Part shown: one piece after another, positions 24,908 to 32,855 of the stretch
Numbering within the stretch: position 1 is the first letter of the stretch
Layout of the letters: every line of letters starts with the position of its first letter
Assembly: GCF_900460315.1 (NCBI RefSeq)
Contig: NZ_UHIO01000001.1
Coordinates: 458,001 to 522,000 of the forward strand
Origin: Veillonella criceti
GTDB taxonomy: Bacteria; Bacillota; Negativicutes; Veillonellales; Veillonellaceae
Reading direction: 5' to 3'
DNA: 64,000 nt
Program-made: the position numbers and the translations under genes
Notes under the pieces: generated by a model
Database searches by the model: none
What the model saw: the letters and a program-made list of their open reading frames with translations, nothing else
Told to the model about the DNA's origin: nothing

Positions 24908-26437
24908 TTAAAATTTTTTAAATCCCTTAACTACTTTTGCTACATCATTCGCCTTTGTAATAGCAGAAATAATAGATACCCCATCAGCACCATGTTCTCG
25001 TATGGTAGCTGTCGTTTCAACGGTAATTCCTCCAATAGCTACAATAGGAATTTCAGCATCTACATTACGTACTGCTTGAATGCCTTCAGGACCGATAGGC
25101 GCCTTAGCATCTCCTTTTGACTGTGTGCCGTATACTGGCCCAACACCGATATAGTCTGCCAATTCTACCTGGGAATCCGCATATTCTTCTGGTGAATGAA
25201 TAGAAAGTCCTATAATCTTATTTGGGAATCTTTGACGAACCAATTCAATAGGATCATCATCTTGTCCAATATGCACGCCATCTGCATCAAGTTCTTCTGC
25301 CAAATCCATATCATCATTCATAATAAATGGTACTTGATACGTTTCACAAAGCTCTTGTACTTTTTTAGCAAATGAAACTTTTGCCGCCCCTTTTAAAGAG
25401 CCTACTCCTTTTTCACGAAGCTGAAACATCGTGATACCCGCTTGCAACGCCATTTCAATACAACGTAAAGCAGCCGTTTCAGAATTATCAGTCTCTTTAA
25501 AATCTTGTGTACCGCAAATAAAATACACACCTAATTGTTCTCTGTTAAATGTCATATGCCAATTCTTACGTGTTTTTACATCCTCATCAGACATTCGATA
25601 CAGCGCATTTAAAAACTCAATTTGAAAACTCCCTGGTTCCACTCGTTGATATAAATTTTCACATGTTTCAGCTGCCATTTCAGCCGCTACAGAATAGGCT
25701 GTTAAGCCCCATAAAGTGGCAGAAAATAAATCATATTCTTCAAGACGCTGTAACTCTTTAGAACCTATAAAGGCAGCTAAAAAACCACCTAATAGGCAAC
25801 CAGTCCCTACAACTAATGGCATCATAGCCGATCCATTGGTAACTTCCACAGTCTTAAGGCCATTAGAAATACCATCTACAGGACCAGTCACTACCGTCAG
25901 TACTTGAAAGGCCTTAGCACATTGTTCCGCCAATGCGCCGGGTTTAGCCACTCCAGCACTATCAACGCCTTTAGAACTAACCTCTGCCACTTTTTCTGAC
26001 TTATGGTTTACTGATGTTATTGACTCAGTGGCATTTTTACTATCTAGTTCATGTTTTGCTTGTACTAAAGCAGCAATTTCACCAGCATTACCACGAAGTA
26101 ATGTAATTTTATGATTTACTAGCAAATCAAGTGCAATCTCTCGACGAAAAGCTCCGGCACTACAAGCCACTGGATCGAGTACAACAGGGACTGCTAATTC
26201 ATTAGCTAACGTAACCGCTTGTTTATAAAACGCCCCAAGTTCTGGATTTACAGTACCAATATTAACCAATAAAGCCTGTGCATAGGGCAATAAATCTCTC
26301 AAATCTTCTATACACGAGCTCATAGCTGGCGACGCACCAATAGCCAATAATCCATTAGCGGTAAAATTCTTTACTACATCATTCGTTAAGCAGATAACAA
26401 GGGGATTTTTTCTCCGCAAGGCTGCTATATATGTCAT
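24908..26437 (-). CDS. thiM-thiE: Fused hydroxyethylthiazole kinase / thiamine-phosphate synthase
   Basis: Residues 1 to about 290 are a ThiM kinase: VKNFTANGLLAIGASPAMS, VLDPVACSAGAF and GTGCLLGGFL (catalytic Cys at about 214). Residues from about 295 are ThiE: GVYFICGTQDF, MFQLREKG, FIMNDDMDLA, ADGVHIGQDD, GVGPVYGTQSK and IVAIGGIT. The fusion phosphorylates the thiazole alcohol and joins it to the pyrimidine to make thiamine phosphate. The kinase domain carries an extra loop of about 30 polar residues near 127-156. It lies downstream of thiD on the same strand. I did not find a TPP riboswitch. Confidence 0.93.
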   Translation of the reverse strand: MTYIAALRRKNPLVICLTNDVVKNFTANGLLAIGASPAMSSCIEDLRDLLPYAQALLVNIGTVNPELGAFYKQAVTLANELAVPVVLDPVACSAGAFRREIALDLLVNHKITLLRGNAGEIAALVQAKHELDSKNATESITSVNHKSEKVAEVSSKGVDSAGVAKPGALAEQCAKAFQVLTVVTGPVDGISNGLKTVEVTNGSAMMPLVVGTGCLLGGFLAAFIGSKELQRLEEYDLFSATLWGLTAYSVAAEMAAETCENLYQRVEPGSFQIEFLNALYRMSDEDVKTRKNWHMTFNREQLGVYFICGTQDFKETDNSETAALRCIEMALQAGITMFQLREKGVGSLKGAAKVSFAKKVQELCETYQVPFIMNDDMDLAEELDADGVHIGQDDDPIELVRQRFPNKIIGLSIHSPEEYADSQVELADYIGVGPVYGTQSKGDAKAPIGPEGIQAVRNVDAEIPIVAIGGITVETTATIREHGADGVSIISAITKANDVAKVVKGFKKF

Positions 26438-26475
26438 ATTTTTTCTTCTTTCTATTTATATATTTTCCTAAAAAT

Positions 26476-26552
26476 CTGCAAATACGTCTCTAAATACGTT
26501 CTACAAATACTGTCTGCAAATACTGTCTACAAATGCTTTCTACAAATACCTA
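26476..26552. repeat. 13-bp tandem repeat, six units
   Basis: Six successive units close to CTACAAATACTGT (first one 12 bp) start at 26476, 26488, 26501, 26514, 26527 and 26540. The last unit covers the thiD stop codon. The array fills most of the thiD to thiM-thiE gap. Confidence 0.85.
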
Positions 26553-27344
26553 TAGTGTTACCATATGATTCACTGGCCCATGGCCTTTACCAAGTCCCGG
26601 ATTTTCTTTGATTGCTTTACTAATAAAGTCTTTACCAATCCCTACAGCCTCTGGTAATGCTTTTCCTTTACTCAATTCTGCTGTGATAACAGCTGAAAAC
26701 GTACAACCTGTGCCATGGGTATGCGGTGTATCATACCGAGGACTTTCATAAGTAATACAGGATTCCCCCTTGATATATAAATAGTCTTTAGCCGTTTCAC
26801 CAAAATGGCCACCTTTCATAATAACGGCCTTTGGTCCCATTTCCTTTAAAATTTGTTGTGCAGCCTTTTCTAATTCAGTTTCAGATTCAATCTTAAATCC
26901 TACTAAATATTCTGCTTCTGATAAATTTGGGGTCACTAACGTAGCCACTGGCATTAATTCTGCTTTAAACTGATCACGTGCCTTCTGATCAATCAAGTGG
27001 TCGCCACTGGTTGCTACCATCACCGGATCCATTACATACGGCACCGAGCCATCTACATATTTGCGTATAATGCGCATCATCTCTACATTGGGAATCATGC
27101 CCGTTTTAAGAGCTACTGGCGGAATATCTTCAAATACTGAAGCTAATTGTTCCTCTAACATAGGTAAATCAACATTTTGAATACATCGAACACCCATGGT
27201 ATTCTGAGCCACTACACTCGTTACGACAGCCATACCATACACTTGCCGTGCCTGAAATGACTTCAAATCAGCCATAATACCAGCCCCACCCGATGGATCG
27301 GTGCCTGCTATTGTCAATGCCGTAGGAAAGCTATTTTGTTTCAT
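26550..27344 (-). CDS. thiD: Hydroxymethylpyrimidine/phosphomethylpyrimidine kinase
   Basis: ThiD phosphorylates HMP and HMP-P to give the pyrimidine partner for thiamine synthesis. The 264-residue protein shows TIAGTDPSGGAGIMADLKSF, VMDPVMVATSG, LVTPNLSEAEYL, VIMKGGHF and HTHGTGCTFSAVITA, all of the ribokinase-like fold. The frame opens at a TTG (27356), but the ATG at 27344 has GGAGG six bases upstream. Thiamine salvage continues in the downstream thiM-thiE fusion. Confidence 0.94.
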   Translation of the reverse strand: MKQNSFPTALTIAGTDPSGGAGIMADLKSFQARQVYGMAVVTSVVAQNTMGVRCIQNVDLPMLEEQLASVFEDIPPVALKTGMIPNVEMMRIIRKYVDGSVPYVMDPVMVATSGDHLIDQKARDQFKAELMPVATLVTPNLSEAEYLVGFKIESETELEKAAQQILKEMGPKAVIMKGGHFGETAKDYLYIKGESCITYESPRYDTPHTHGTGCTFSAVITAELSKGKALPEAVGIGKDFISKAIKENPGLGKGHGPVNHMVTL

Positions 27345-27364
27345 GTTGTCCTCCAATTACTGTA

Positions 27365-27455
27365 GCAATGAACTCTCCTTAATTCATTGCCAAAACGTAA
27401 TACTGTAGAACCCAATACTTAGTTCTATTTTACGTTATTCTTAAGGTTTTGACAA
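27365..27455 (-). promoter_or_regulatory. thiD promoter and hairpin leader
   Basis: TTGTCA (27450-27455) and TAAAAT (27427-27432) are 17 bases apart on minus. An inverted repeat (AACGTAA/TTACGTT with inner AGAAC/GTTCT, 27394-27436) overlaps the -10. Nearer the gene an 8-bp hairpin (GCAATGAA/TTCATTGC, 27365-27390) shows AAGGAGAG in its loop. No TPP aptamer motif is seen. Confidence 0.5.
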
Positions 27456-27461
27456 AAAAAT

Positions 27462-27866
27462 TTATATATTCTCTACACCAAGTTCACGTTTTAAAGCACG
27501 TTGAAGGGCCCTAGAAAAATTTATTCCTTGCTCCTCTGCTTTATGATTTAACCAACTTGGAATTGTTAATGTTTTTTTTACAGCACGATTATCCGTTTTC
27601 TTTAAATACTCTAATTCATCCCAACGTATCAATGAAATAAATTCCCCATCTTCACAATGAATATCTGTAGGATTACTAGCTACCGGAAATGTTTCTCCTT
27701 CTTCTTTTAAAGTATATAAATAAATGCCCAATGCATCTTCAGCCATAGAAACAGCATGATTTAAATCATCACCCTCGGTTACACAACCGATTAAATCAGG
27801 AAAAGTTACACTATAACCTCCCGCTAAATCTGAACTAAATAATGCTGGATATAATACATTTTCCAT
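27462..27866 (-). CDS. hicB: HicB-family antitoxin
   Basis: The 134-residue protein has the HicB partial RNase H-like fold at the N-terminus (YPALFSSDLAGGYSVTFPDL, GCVTEGDDLNHAVSMAEDAL) and a C-terminal DNA-binding segment (KKTLTIPSWLNHKAEEQGIN then FSRALQRALK). It should neutralise HicA and repress the operon. It begins one base after the hicA stop. Confidence 0.92.
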   Translation of the reverse strand: MENVLYPALFSSDLAGGYSVTFPDLIGCVTEGDDLNHAVSMAEDALGIYLYTLKEEGETFPVASNPTDIHCEDGEFISLIRWDELEYLKKTDNRAVKKTLTIPSWLNHKAEEQGINFSRALQRALKRELGVENI

Positions 27867-27867
27867 A

Positions 27868-28056
27868 CTAATCCTCCTTTATCATTGCTTGTGAAATGAT
27901 GCTTTGTAACGTTTTTGGCTTTAAATCTTTACTATGAAAAGGAACTGTAACTAATCCTCTTTTTACTTCATGTTTAAAAATATAGTGTGACTCTCTTGTT
28001 CGTACTAACACCCATCCATCTCTTTTTAATATTTTTATCAACTCTTTAGGAGTCAA
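27868..28056 (-). CDS. hicA: HicA-family mRNA interferase toxin
   Basis: The 62-residue protein is a typical HicA double-stranded RNA-binding-like toxin: LIKILKRDGWVLVRTRESHY, where the conserved catalytic His follows Ser, then VTVPFHSKDLKPKTLQSIIS. It cleaves mRNA when HicB is lost. The start is TTG at 28056 with GAGGGTG upstream, consistent with weak toxin translation. The toxin-first order is usual for this family. Confidence 0.9.
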   Translation of the reverse strand: MTPKELIKILKRDGWVLVRTRESHYIFKHEVKRGLVTVPFHSKDLKPKTLQSIISQAMIKED

Positions 28057-28095
28057 ATAATCACCCTCTTAAAATCCACTAACATCTCTATTATT

Positions 28096-28124
28096 ATATT
28101 AAAACTTATATATATACGTGTCAA
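28096..28124 (-). promoter_or_regulatory. hicAB promoter
   Basis: TTGACA (28119-28124) and TAATAT (28096-28101) are 17 bases apart on minus. Two ATACGT-like half-sites surround the -35 box and are candidates for HicB binding. Confidence 0.65.
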
Positions 28125-28161
28125 TACGTATTAAACATTGCTATACTGTATTTAAAAAAAG

Positions 28162-28228
28162 CCCTGTAAGCTCTCTTTACTGCGACTTTGCTCAAAAGAA
28201 CTCAGAGCAGTAAGTGAGCTTACAGGGT
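28162..28228. terminator. Long hairpin terminator of the glutamine synthetase-like gene
   Basis: CCCTGTAAGCTC and its complement, extended by an inner TTACTGC/GCAGTAA pairing, form a long hairpin flanked by A- and T-runs, about 20 bases past the stop at 28247. It could work in both directions. Confidence 0.8.
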
Positions 28229-28246
28229 TTTCAACCTAAAATTTAA

Positions 28247-30139
28247 TTATAGAATATTACGCATATATTCTGCGTATTTTGCTTCCAACTCTAACATTTT
28301 TTCATTCATTTCCATTTGCAATTTAGAAGCTGTATCATAATCTTCTGCTGTAACTGCATGGGCAATACGAGTGAATAAAGATGTTTCAGAACCAGAATCT
28401 TTAGCCAAATAAAAACGCATTGCATTGATAGCATCCCAACGAGATGTATCTAAACCATCATCTCCATGAATTGGTTTCATAGCGCGAATTGTATTAATAT
28501 TGGCTGGAATCAAACGATTAATTAAAACAAGTTTCCAACGATTTAAAATCCCAGCAATAAAGGATTCCATAAGATCTTTGGCAAAGGCACCACCATTCAC
28601 CAATGCGTCTACTTTAGCAGGGTTATTTTTGAATCCTAAAATATTTTCCCAAACAGTAGCTGGTGGGATACCATAACGACTATTGCGTTCTTCTTCTGTA
28701 TAATCATCAAATACATTCTTTTCAGAACGATAGGCACGACCTTGTTCTAAGTAATCAGCGGTATCTTCTGGCGCTTTAGATAATTCAGCCAACAAAGCAT
28801 CTGGTGTTTTACCTGACGTAATGACATAGCGTAAACCATCAAGAACTGCAGAATAAATTAAAGCAAGTGCCGTATATGTATTGGTATATGGATTTGGAGA
28901 GCGAAGCTCAAAACGTGTTGCCATAGGGTTTTCAATATCACGAATTAGACCACATAAAATAGTACGGTTACGACTTGGCTCATCTGGTTGATTACCTAAA
29001 GACGTTACAATACAGATTGGAGCTTCAAAGCCTGGTTTTAAGCGATTCAAAGAATCGGTTGTCGAAGATATAAATGGATTAATAACTTCGTAGTTCTTTA
29101 AAACCCCCATAATGGCACCGATACCAAGTGGGCTCAAGAAGGCTTTTTTCATATCTTCTGGACTGAAAAGATTAACCATTTTACCGTTTTTCATTTTAGC
29201 CATTAAGCCAAAGTGTGTATGTTCGCCAGAACCAGCAACGCCGATAATTGGTTTAGCTTGGAATGTTACATCAAGCCCATTTTCACGGAATACTTCACGA
29301 ACGATGATGCGAGCTTGTAGTTCATTATCTGCAGTCTGCAATGGATTGCTTGTGTACTTCCAGTCAATCTCAAGCTGTTCAAGAACATGATCCATGTGGC
29401 CTTCGTCATCAATTTTACCTTTAACGCCACCTACTTCTTTATGGCCCATTTCAGCATTCAAACCATAAGCATCCAACATTTCAACAGCTTGTTCCATAGC
29501 TGTACGAACGGCCCCATGGGTACGTTGCCAATATTGTTCTTGTAATTTCTGAGATGTAGATAATTCTTTAGTACTTACTACCTTAGATGGTGTTTTAACC
29601 CAGAATTCTAATTCAGTCGCTGTAGTAAATACTAAATCAGCAATATCATCAACATTGACATGTTCCATACCTTTTACTGTATGACTTTTTAAAAGTGTCA
29701 TTAATTCAGCTTTTACGAAATCTAACGTTTCTTTTAAAATCGAACGAGAATCTACGTAACGATCACAATGTTTTAAGAACGCTGGAATACGGAGTGTCCC
29801 TGTTGGTAGTCCTGTAGCTGGATCAATGTTTTCATAGTTATAATCTACAAACCAGTTAACACTTGGATCGCCCCAAATATCGACACGAGCATTATTTAAT
29901 GTAGCAATACCGGTTAAAACAACGGAGGAACCATCAGTCTGTACAGCACGGCCTTCAAAGAATGCTTCATAATCATCAAAGAACATAGCCATTGGAATTT
30001 TTTCATCGGTATCATTACCAGCTAAGTCAACGCCAACTAAAGATACGAATTTAATTTCAGGATGTTGTTCTAAAAGCGCTAATACCCCTTCTTTACCATA
30101 CTGTCCAGCCGGAATATAATATAATAATTCGTTTGCCAT
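28247..30139 (-). CDS. Glutamine synthetase-family protein, long divergent form
   Basis: The 630-residue protein has the order of glutamine synthetase motifs in diverged form: TELEFWV (metal Glu), NAEMGHKEVGGVKGKID in place of the usual EVAPGQ-type segment, GVAGSGEHTHFGL (ATP/Glu loop) and FELRSPNPYTNTYTALAL. It is much longer than type I enzymes (about 450-470) and shorter than type III (about 700). ATP-dependent amide-bond formation is expected; ammonia and glutamate are likely but not certain substrates. The ATG at 30139 follows AAGGAGG. An attenuator-like hairpin lies between its promoter and start. Confidence 0.82.
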   Translation of the reverse strand: MANELLYYIPAGQYGKEGVLALLEQHPEIKFVSLVGVDLAGNDTDEKIPMAMFFDDYEAFFEGRAVQTDGSSVVLTGIATLNNARVDIWGDPSVNWFVDYNYENIDPATGLPTGTLRIPAFLKHCDRYVDSRSILKETLDFVKAELMTLLKSHTVKGMEHVNVDDIADLVFTTATELEFWVKTPSKVVSTKELSTSQKLQEQYWQRTHGAVRTAMEQAVEMLDAYGLNAEMGHKEVGGVKGKIDDEGHMDHVLEQLEIDWKYTSNPLQTADNELQARIIVREVFRENGLDVTFQAKPIIGVAGSGEHTHFGLMAKMKNGKMVNLFSPEDMKKAFLSPLGIGAIMGVLKNYEVINPFISSTTDSLNRLKPGFEAPICIVTSLGNQPDEPSRNRTILCGLIRDIENPMATRFELRSPNPYTNTYTALALIYSAVLDGLRYVITSGKTPDALLAELSKAPEDTADYLEQGRAYRSEKNVFDDYTEEERNSRYGIPPATVWENILGFKNNPAKVDALVNGGAFAKDLMESFIAGILNRWKLVLINRLIPANINTIRAMKPIHGDDGLDTSRWDAINAMRFYLAKDSGSETSLFTRIAHAVTAEDYDTASKLQMEMNEKMLELEAKYAEYMRNIL

Positions 30140-30164
30140 AGTAATTCCTCCTTGTTATAAGCAA

Positions 30165-30207
30165 AAAGACCCCTTAGCACTGCTTATTAGCAATGCTCAA
30201 GGGGCCT
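30165..30207 (-). terminator. Leader terminator ahead of the glutamine synthetase-like gene
   Basis: On minus, AAGGCCCCTTGAGCATTGCT pairs with AGCAGTGCTAAGGGGTCTT, followed by TTTTT. It lies only 26 bases from the ATG and downstream of the nearest promoter, so transcripts must read through it. This suggests attenuation. Confidence 0.75.
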
Positions 30208-30235
30208 TCATTGACCAGTTATTATCTTTAAAGGT

Positions 30236-30264
30236 ATATTAACATACTTAACTTAGTATGTCAA
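30236..30264 (-). promoter_or_regulatory. Promoter with palindromic spacer for the glutamine synthetase-like gene
   Basis: TTGACA (30259-30264) and TAATAT (30236-30241) are exactly 17 bases apart on minus. ACATACT and AGTATGT (30242-30261) form an inverted repeat across the spacer, a likely operator. It does not match the GlnR/TnrA consensus I know. Confidence 0.7.
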
Positions 30265-30271
30265 CAACAGG

Positions 30272-30727
30272 TTAACCGTTAACCTTTGCAATTTCTTCAC
30301 GAACAATCGTATTCACAAGTTTGCCATCAGCTCTACCTTTTGTTTCAGGCATTACTTTGCCCATTACATCACCCATTTTAACTGGTGCCGTAAGGCTACT
30401 AATAGCATTTACTACGATAGTGCGAATCTCGCTTTCACTAAGTTGAGCTGGTAAATATTTCTTCAATATCTCCATCTCTTCTTTAGTCTGAGCTACGAGA
30501 TCATCACGCTGACCTTTTTCAAACTCAGCCAGTGAATCTTGACGCATTTTCATTTCTTTTGCCAAAATTCCGAGTATATCTGTATCGCTAAGCTCGCGCT
30601 TTTCGTTAATTTCCGTATTTTTAATTGCTCCGTTAACCATGCGAATAACGCCTAATGCCACTTTACCAGCTTCACGAGCTTTCATGGCTTCTTTCATATC
30701 CGCCTTTAACTGTTCTTTTAAGGACAT
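30272..30727 (-). CDS. yqeY: GatB/YqeY domain protein
   Basis: The 151-residue protein matches the YqeY family: LKADMKEAMKAREAGKVALG, LAEFEKGQRDDLVAQ, LKKYLPAQLSESEI and GDVMGKVMPETKGRADGKLV. The domain is shared with the tRNA-binding tail of GatB, and stand-alone forms are thought to help tRNA-dependent amidation or related RNA functions. It directly follows rpsU, a pairing common in Firmicutes. The start at 30727 has GGAGG upstream. Confidence 0.93.
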   Translation of the reverse strand: MSLKEQLKADMKEAMKAREAGKVALGVIRMVNGAIKNTEINEKRELSDTDILGILAKEMKMRQDSLAEFEKGQRDDLVAQTKEEMEILKKYLPAQLSESEIRTIVVNAISSLTAPVKMGDVMGKVMPETKGRADGKLVNTIVREEIAKVNG

Positions 30728-30748
30728 ACCGTGCCTCCAAGATAAATC

Positions 30749-30928
30749 TTACGCTCTGAATTTGCGCTTACGTGCAGCCTCAGATTTTTTCTTTCTTTTC
30801 ACGCTTGGTTTTTCATAGTGTTCGCGTTTTCTTACTTCAGACAAAACACCCGCTTTTTGGCAGGAGCGTTTAAAACGGCGAAGAGCACTTTCAAGCGTTT
30901 CATTTTTACCGACTTTAATTTCAGACAT
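30749..30928 (-). CDS. rpsU: 30S ribosomal protein S21
   Basis: This short gene encodes 59 residues: it begins [20 protein letters not shown], continues with [20 protein letters not shown], and ends in a very basic tail ([14 protein letters not shown]). Sequence and size are typical of bS21, which sits by the 3' end of 16S rRNA and helps initiation. GGAGGG lies upstream of ATG 30928. It precedes yqeY in one transcript. Confidence 0.97.
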   Translation of the reverse strand: MSEIKVGKNETLESALRRFKRSCQKAGVLSEVRKREHYEKPSVKRKKKSEAARKRKFRA

Positions 30929-30990
30929 CTATATCCCTCCCTCCAATTATTCGATGGAAGTGCAGGTATTTACTATACGCACATAAGGAT

Positions 30991-31019
30991 ATTATAATAT
31001 TTGACACTATGTTTGTCAA
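30991..31019 (-). promoter_or_regulatory. rpsU-yqeY promoter
   Basis: TTGACA (31014-31019) and TATAAT (30991-30996) are separated by 17 bases on minus: a fully consensus sigma-70 promoter, as expected for a ribosomal protein gene. Confidence 0.85.
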
Positions 31020-31058
31020 TATTAGAACGCCATTATGCACTGTATTTATATACAATTT

Positions 31059-31403
31059 TTAGATTTCTGGCCAACCTAATTCTTGACCACCTAAAATATG
31101 AGCATGCAAATGGAATACAGTTTGACCTGCTTTAGCCCCTGTATTAAATACAACACGATAACCATCAGCCGATAACCCTAATTCTTTAGTCACGTCTTTA
31201 ATAAATGGCAATATCCCTTCAACATACTCAGCTTTTTCTTCTGTTAAATGGGCAATATTAGCTACGTGATTCTTTGGAATTACCAATACATGCACTTTGG
31301 TTACAGGATTAATATCATGAAACGCTAAAAATTTATCGTTTTCTAATACTTTGTTACAAGGAATTTCACCGTTAATAATTTTACAAAAAATGCAATCATC
31401 CAT
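31059..31403 (-). CDS. HIT family nucleotide-binding protein
   Basis: The 114-residue protein is a histidine triad hydrolase of the HinT branch: DCIFCKIINGEIPCNKVLE at the N-terminus, HVLVIPKNHVANIAHL in the middle and the triad HLHAHILGG at the C-terminus. HinT enzymes hydrolyse nucleoside phosphoramidates and aminoacyl-adenylates. It is 38 bases downstream of mtaB, probably in the same transcript. Confidence 0.93.
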   Translation of the reverse strand: MDDCIFCKIINGEIPCNKVLENDKFLAFHDINPVTKVHVLVIPKNHVANIAHLTEEKAEYVEGILPFIKDVTKELGLSADGYRVVFNTGAKAGQTVFHLHAHILGGQELGWPEI

Positions 31404-31441
31404 GTGTCATCGCTCCTTAATGAACTAATACGTGTGAGCTT

Positions 31442-32740
31442 TTATTCAATAATTACTGTTTCACCATTCAAACCTACAACGGTCCCGCCAATAATTGTGC
31501 CCACTTCATGAGAACTTTCGTCTTTCTTTATTTTACCGTGAATGTATTCATTAGTAAAGCCTAGATAATATCCATCTTCTTCTCGTTCAATCAGAATCTC
31601 TGCACGTTTACCAATCATAGCTTCTGCAAATTTAATAAGCCCTTTTTGTCCTAGATTATTTAACAACGCTACCCGTGTCTTTTTGACGGCCTCTGGCACT
31701 TGATCTTCCATCACGGCAGCTGGCGTACCTTCACGTTTAGAATACGGGAAAGCATGAATATGAGTGAAACCAATTTCTTCTACTGTTTTCATAGTCTCTT
31801 CAAAATCTTCATCTGTTTCACCGGGGAAACCAGCAATAATATCCGTTGTAATCGCTAATCCAGGAATTCGACTACGCAATCTAACTACAAGGTCTTTAAA
31901 TTCTTGTAGTGTATAATGACGATTCATCAATTTTAAAATATGATCTGAACCAGCTTGTAAAGGCAAGTGTAGATGCGTACAGAAACGAGGTTCTTTAGCC
32001 ATTAATTCAACTAGTTCTTCAGATACCTCTACGGACTCAATAGATCCTAGGCGAATTCGTTGCAATTCGGGAATTTCAAGCAACGCTTTTACTACCTGTG
32101 CCAAATTAGGTTTTTCTGGTAATTCAATACCATAGTTACCAAGATGAATCCCTGTCAGAACAATTTCATGATAACCATGAGCCACTAACCGTTTTGCTTC
32201 TTTTACAATATCTTCAATACGACGAGATTTTAACTTGCCACGAGTATACGGAATAATACAGAATGTACAGTAATTATTGCAACCTTCTTGAATTTTCATA
32301 AAGGCCCGTGCTTTATCAATCTCGTTACCATACAGTGGCATTTCCTCAAATGTTGCTTGTTCCATAATATTTCGAACGATACTAATCTGCTTCTCTGTCG
32401 ATTCTAATTGTTCTACCAATTCAACAACTTGATGACGATTATTGGTACCAATAACAAGATTAACTCCTTCAATCGCCGCAATAGCATCCGGCGCTAATTG
32501 TGCATAACAACCAGTAACAATAATATAAGCATCTTCATTTGTCCGTTTAGCTTTACGGATTAATTGTCTGGATTTACGCTCTCCCATATTAGTAACAGAG
32601 CAGGTATTAATAACATAAATATCTGCTTTTTCATCAAAATCTACAGGCTCATACCCTTTTTGTATAAATAAACCACGCATTGCATCGGTATCATATTGAT
32701 TTACACGGCAACCCAAGGTCGTAAATGCTACTGTTTTCAT
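31442..32740 (-). CDS. mtaB: tRNA t6A37 methylthiotransferase MtaB
   Basis: This radical-SAM enzyme adds a methylthio group to t6A37 of ANN-decoding tRNAs. The 432-residue protein has the N-terminal cluster domain (FTTLGCRVNQYDTDAM, INTCSVTNMGERKSR), the radical-SAM motif CNNYCTFCIIPYTRGK and a C-terminal TRAM region. GCRVNQYD rather than GCQMNESD separates it from MiaB, which is also present at 61695-63005. It lies between rsmE and the HIT gene. Confidence 0.94.
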   Translation of the reverse strand: MKTVAFTTLGCRVNQYDTDAMRGLFIQKGYEPVDFDEKADIYVINTCSVTNMGERKSRQLIRKAKRTNEDAYIIVTGCYAQLAPDAIAAIEGVNLVIGTNNRHQVVELVEQLESTEKQISIVRNIMEQATFEEMPLYGNEIDKARAFMKIQEGCNNYCTFCIIPYTRGKLKSRRIEDIVKEAKRLVAHGYHEIVLTGIHLGNYGIELPEKPNLAQVVKALLEIPELQRIRLGSIESVEVSEELVELMAKEPRFCTHLHLPLQAGSDHILKLMNRHYTLQEFKDLVVRLRSRIPGLAITTDIIAGFPGETDEDFEETMKTVEEIGFTHIHAFPYSKREGTPAAVMEDQVPEAVKKTRVALLNNLGQKGLIKFAEAMIGKRAEILIEREEDGYYLGFTNEYIHGKIKKDESSHEVGTIIGGTVVGLNGETVIIE

Positions 32741-32855
32741 TATTTTTTTGATTAGCTCCTCTCGCTTATTAACTACATAGTTAACTCATATATCTATCAA
32801 TGACAGATGAGTTTTTCAATCTACACACTATATATTGACTAATAGTAATCAGAAA

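Noticed and set aside
26476-26552. CRISPR array
   Set aside because: Units are 13 bp and directly adjacent, with no spacers and no cas genes.
26438-27461. TPP riboswitch near thiD or thiM-thiE
   Set aside because: The conserved CTGAGA and ACCTGATCTGG-type blocks are absent on the minus strand in both upstream regions.
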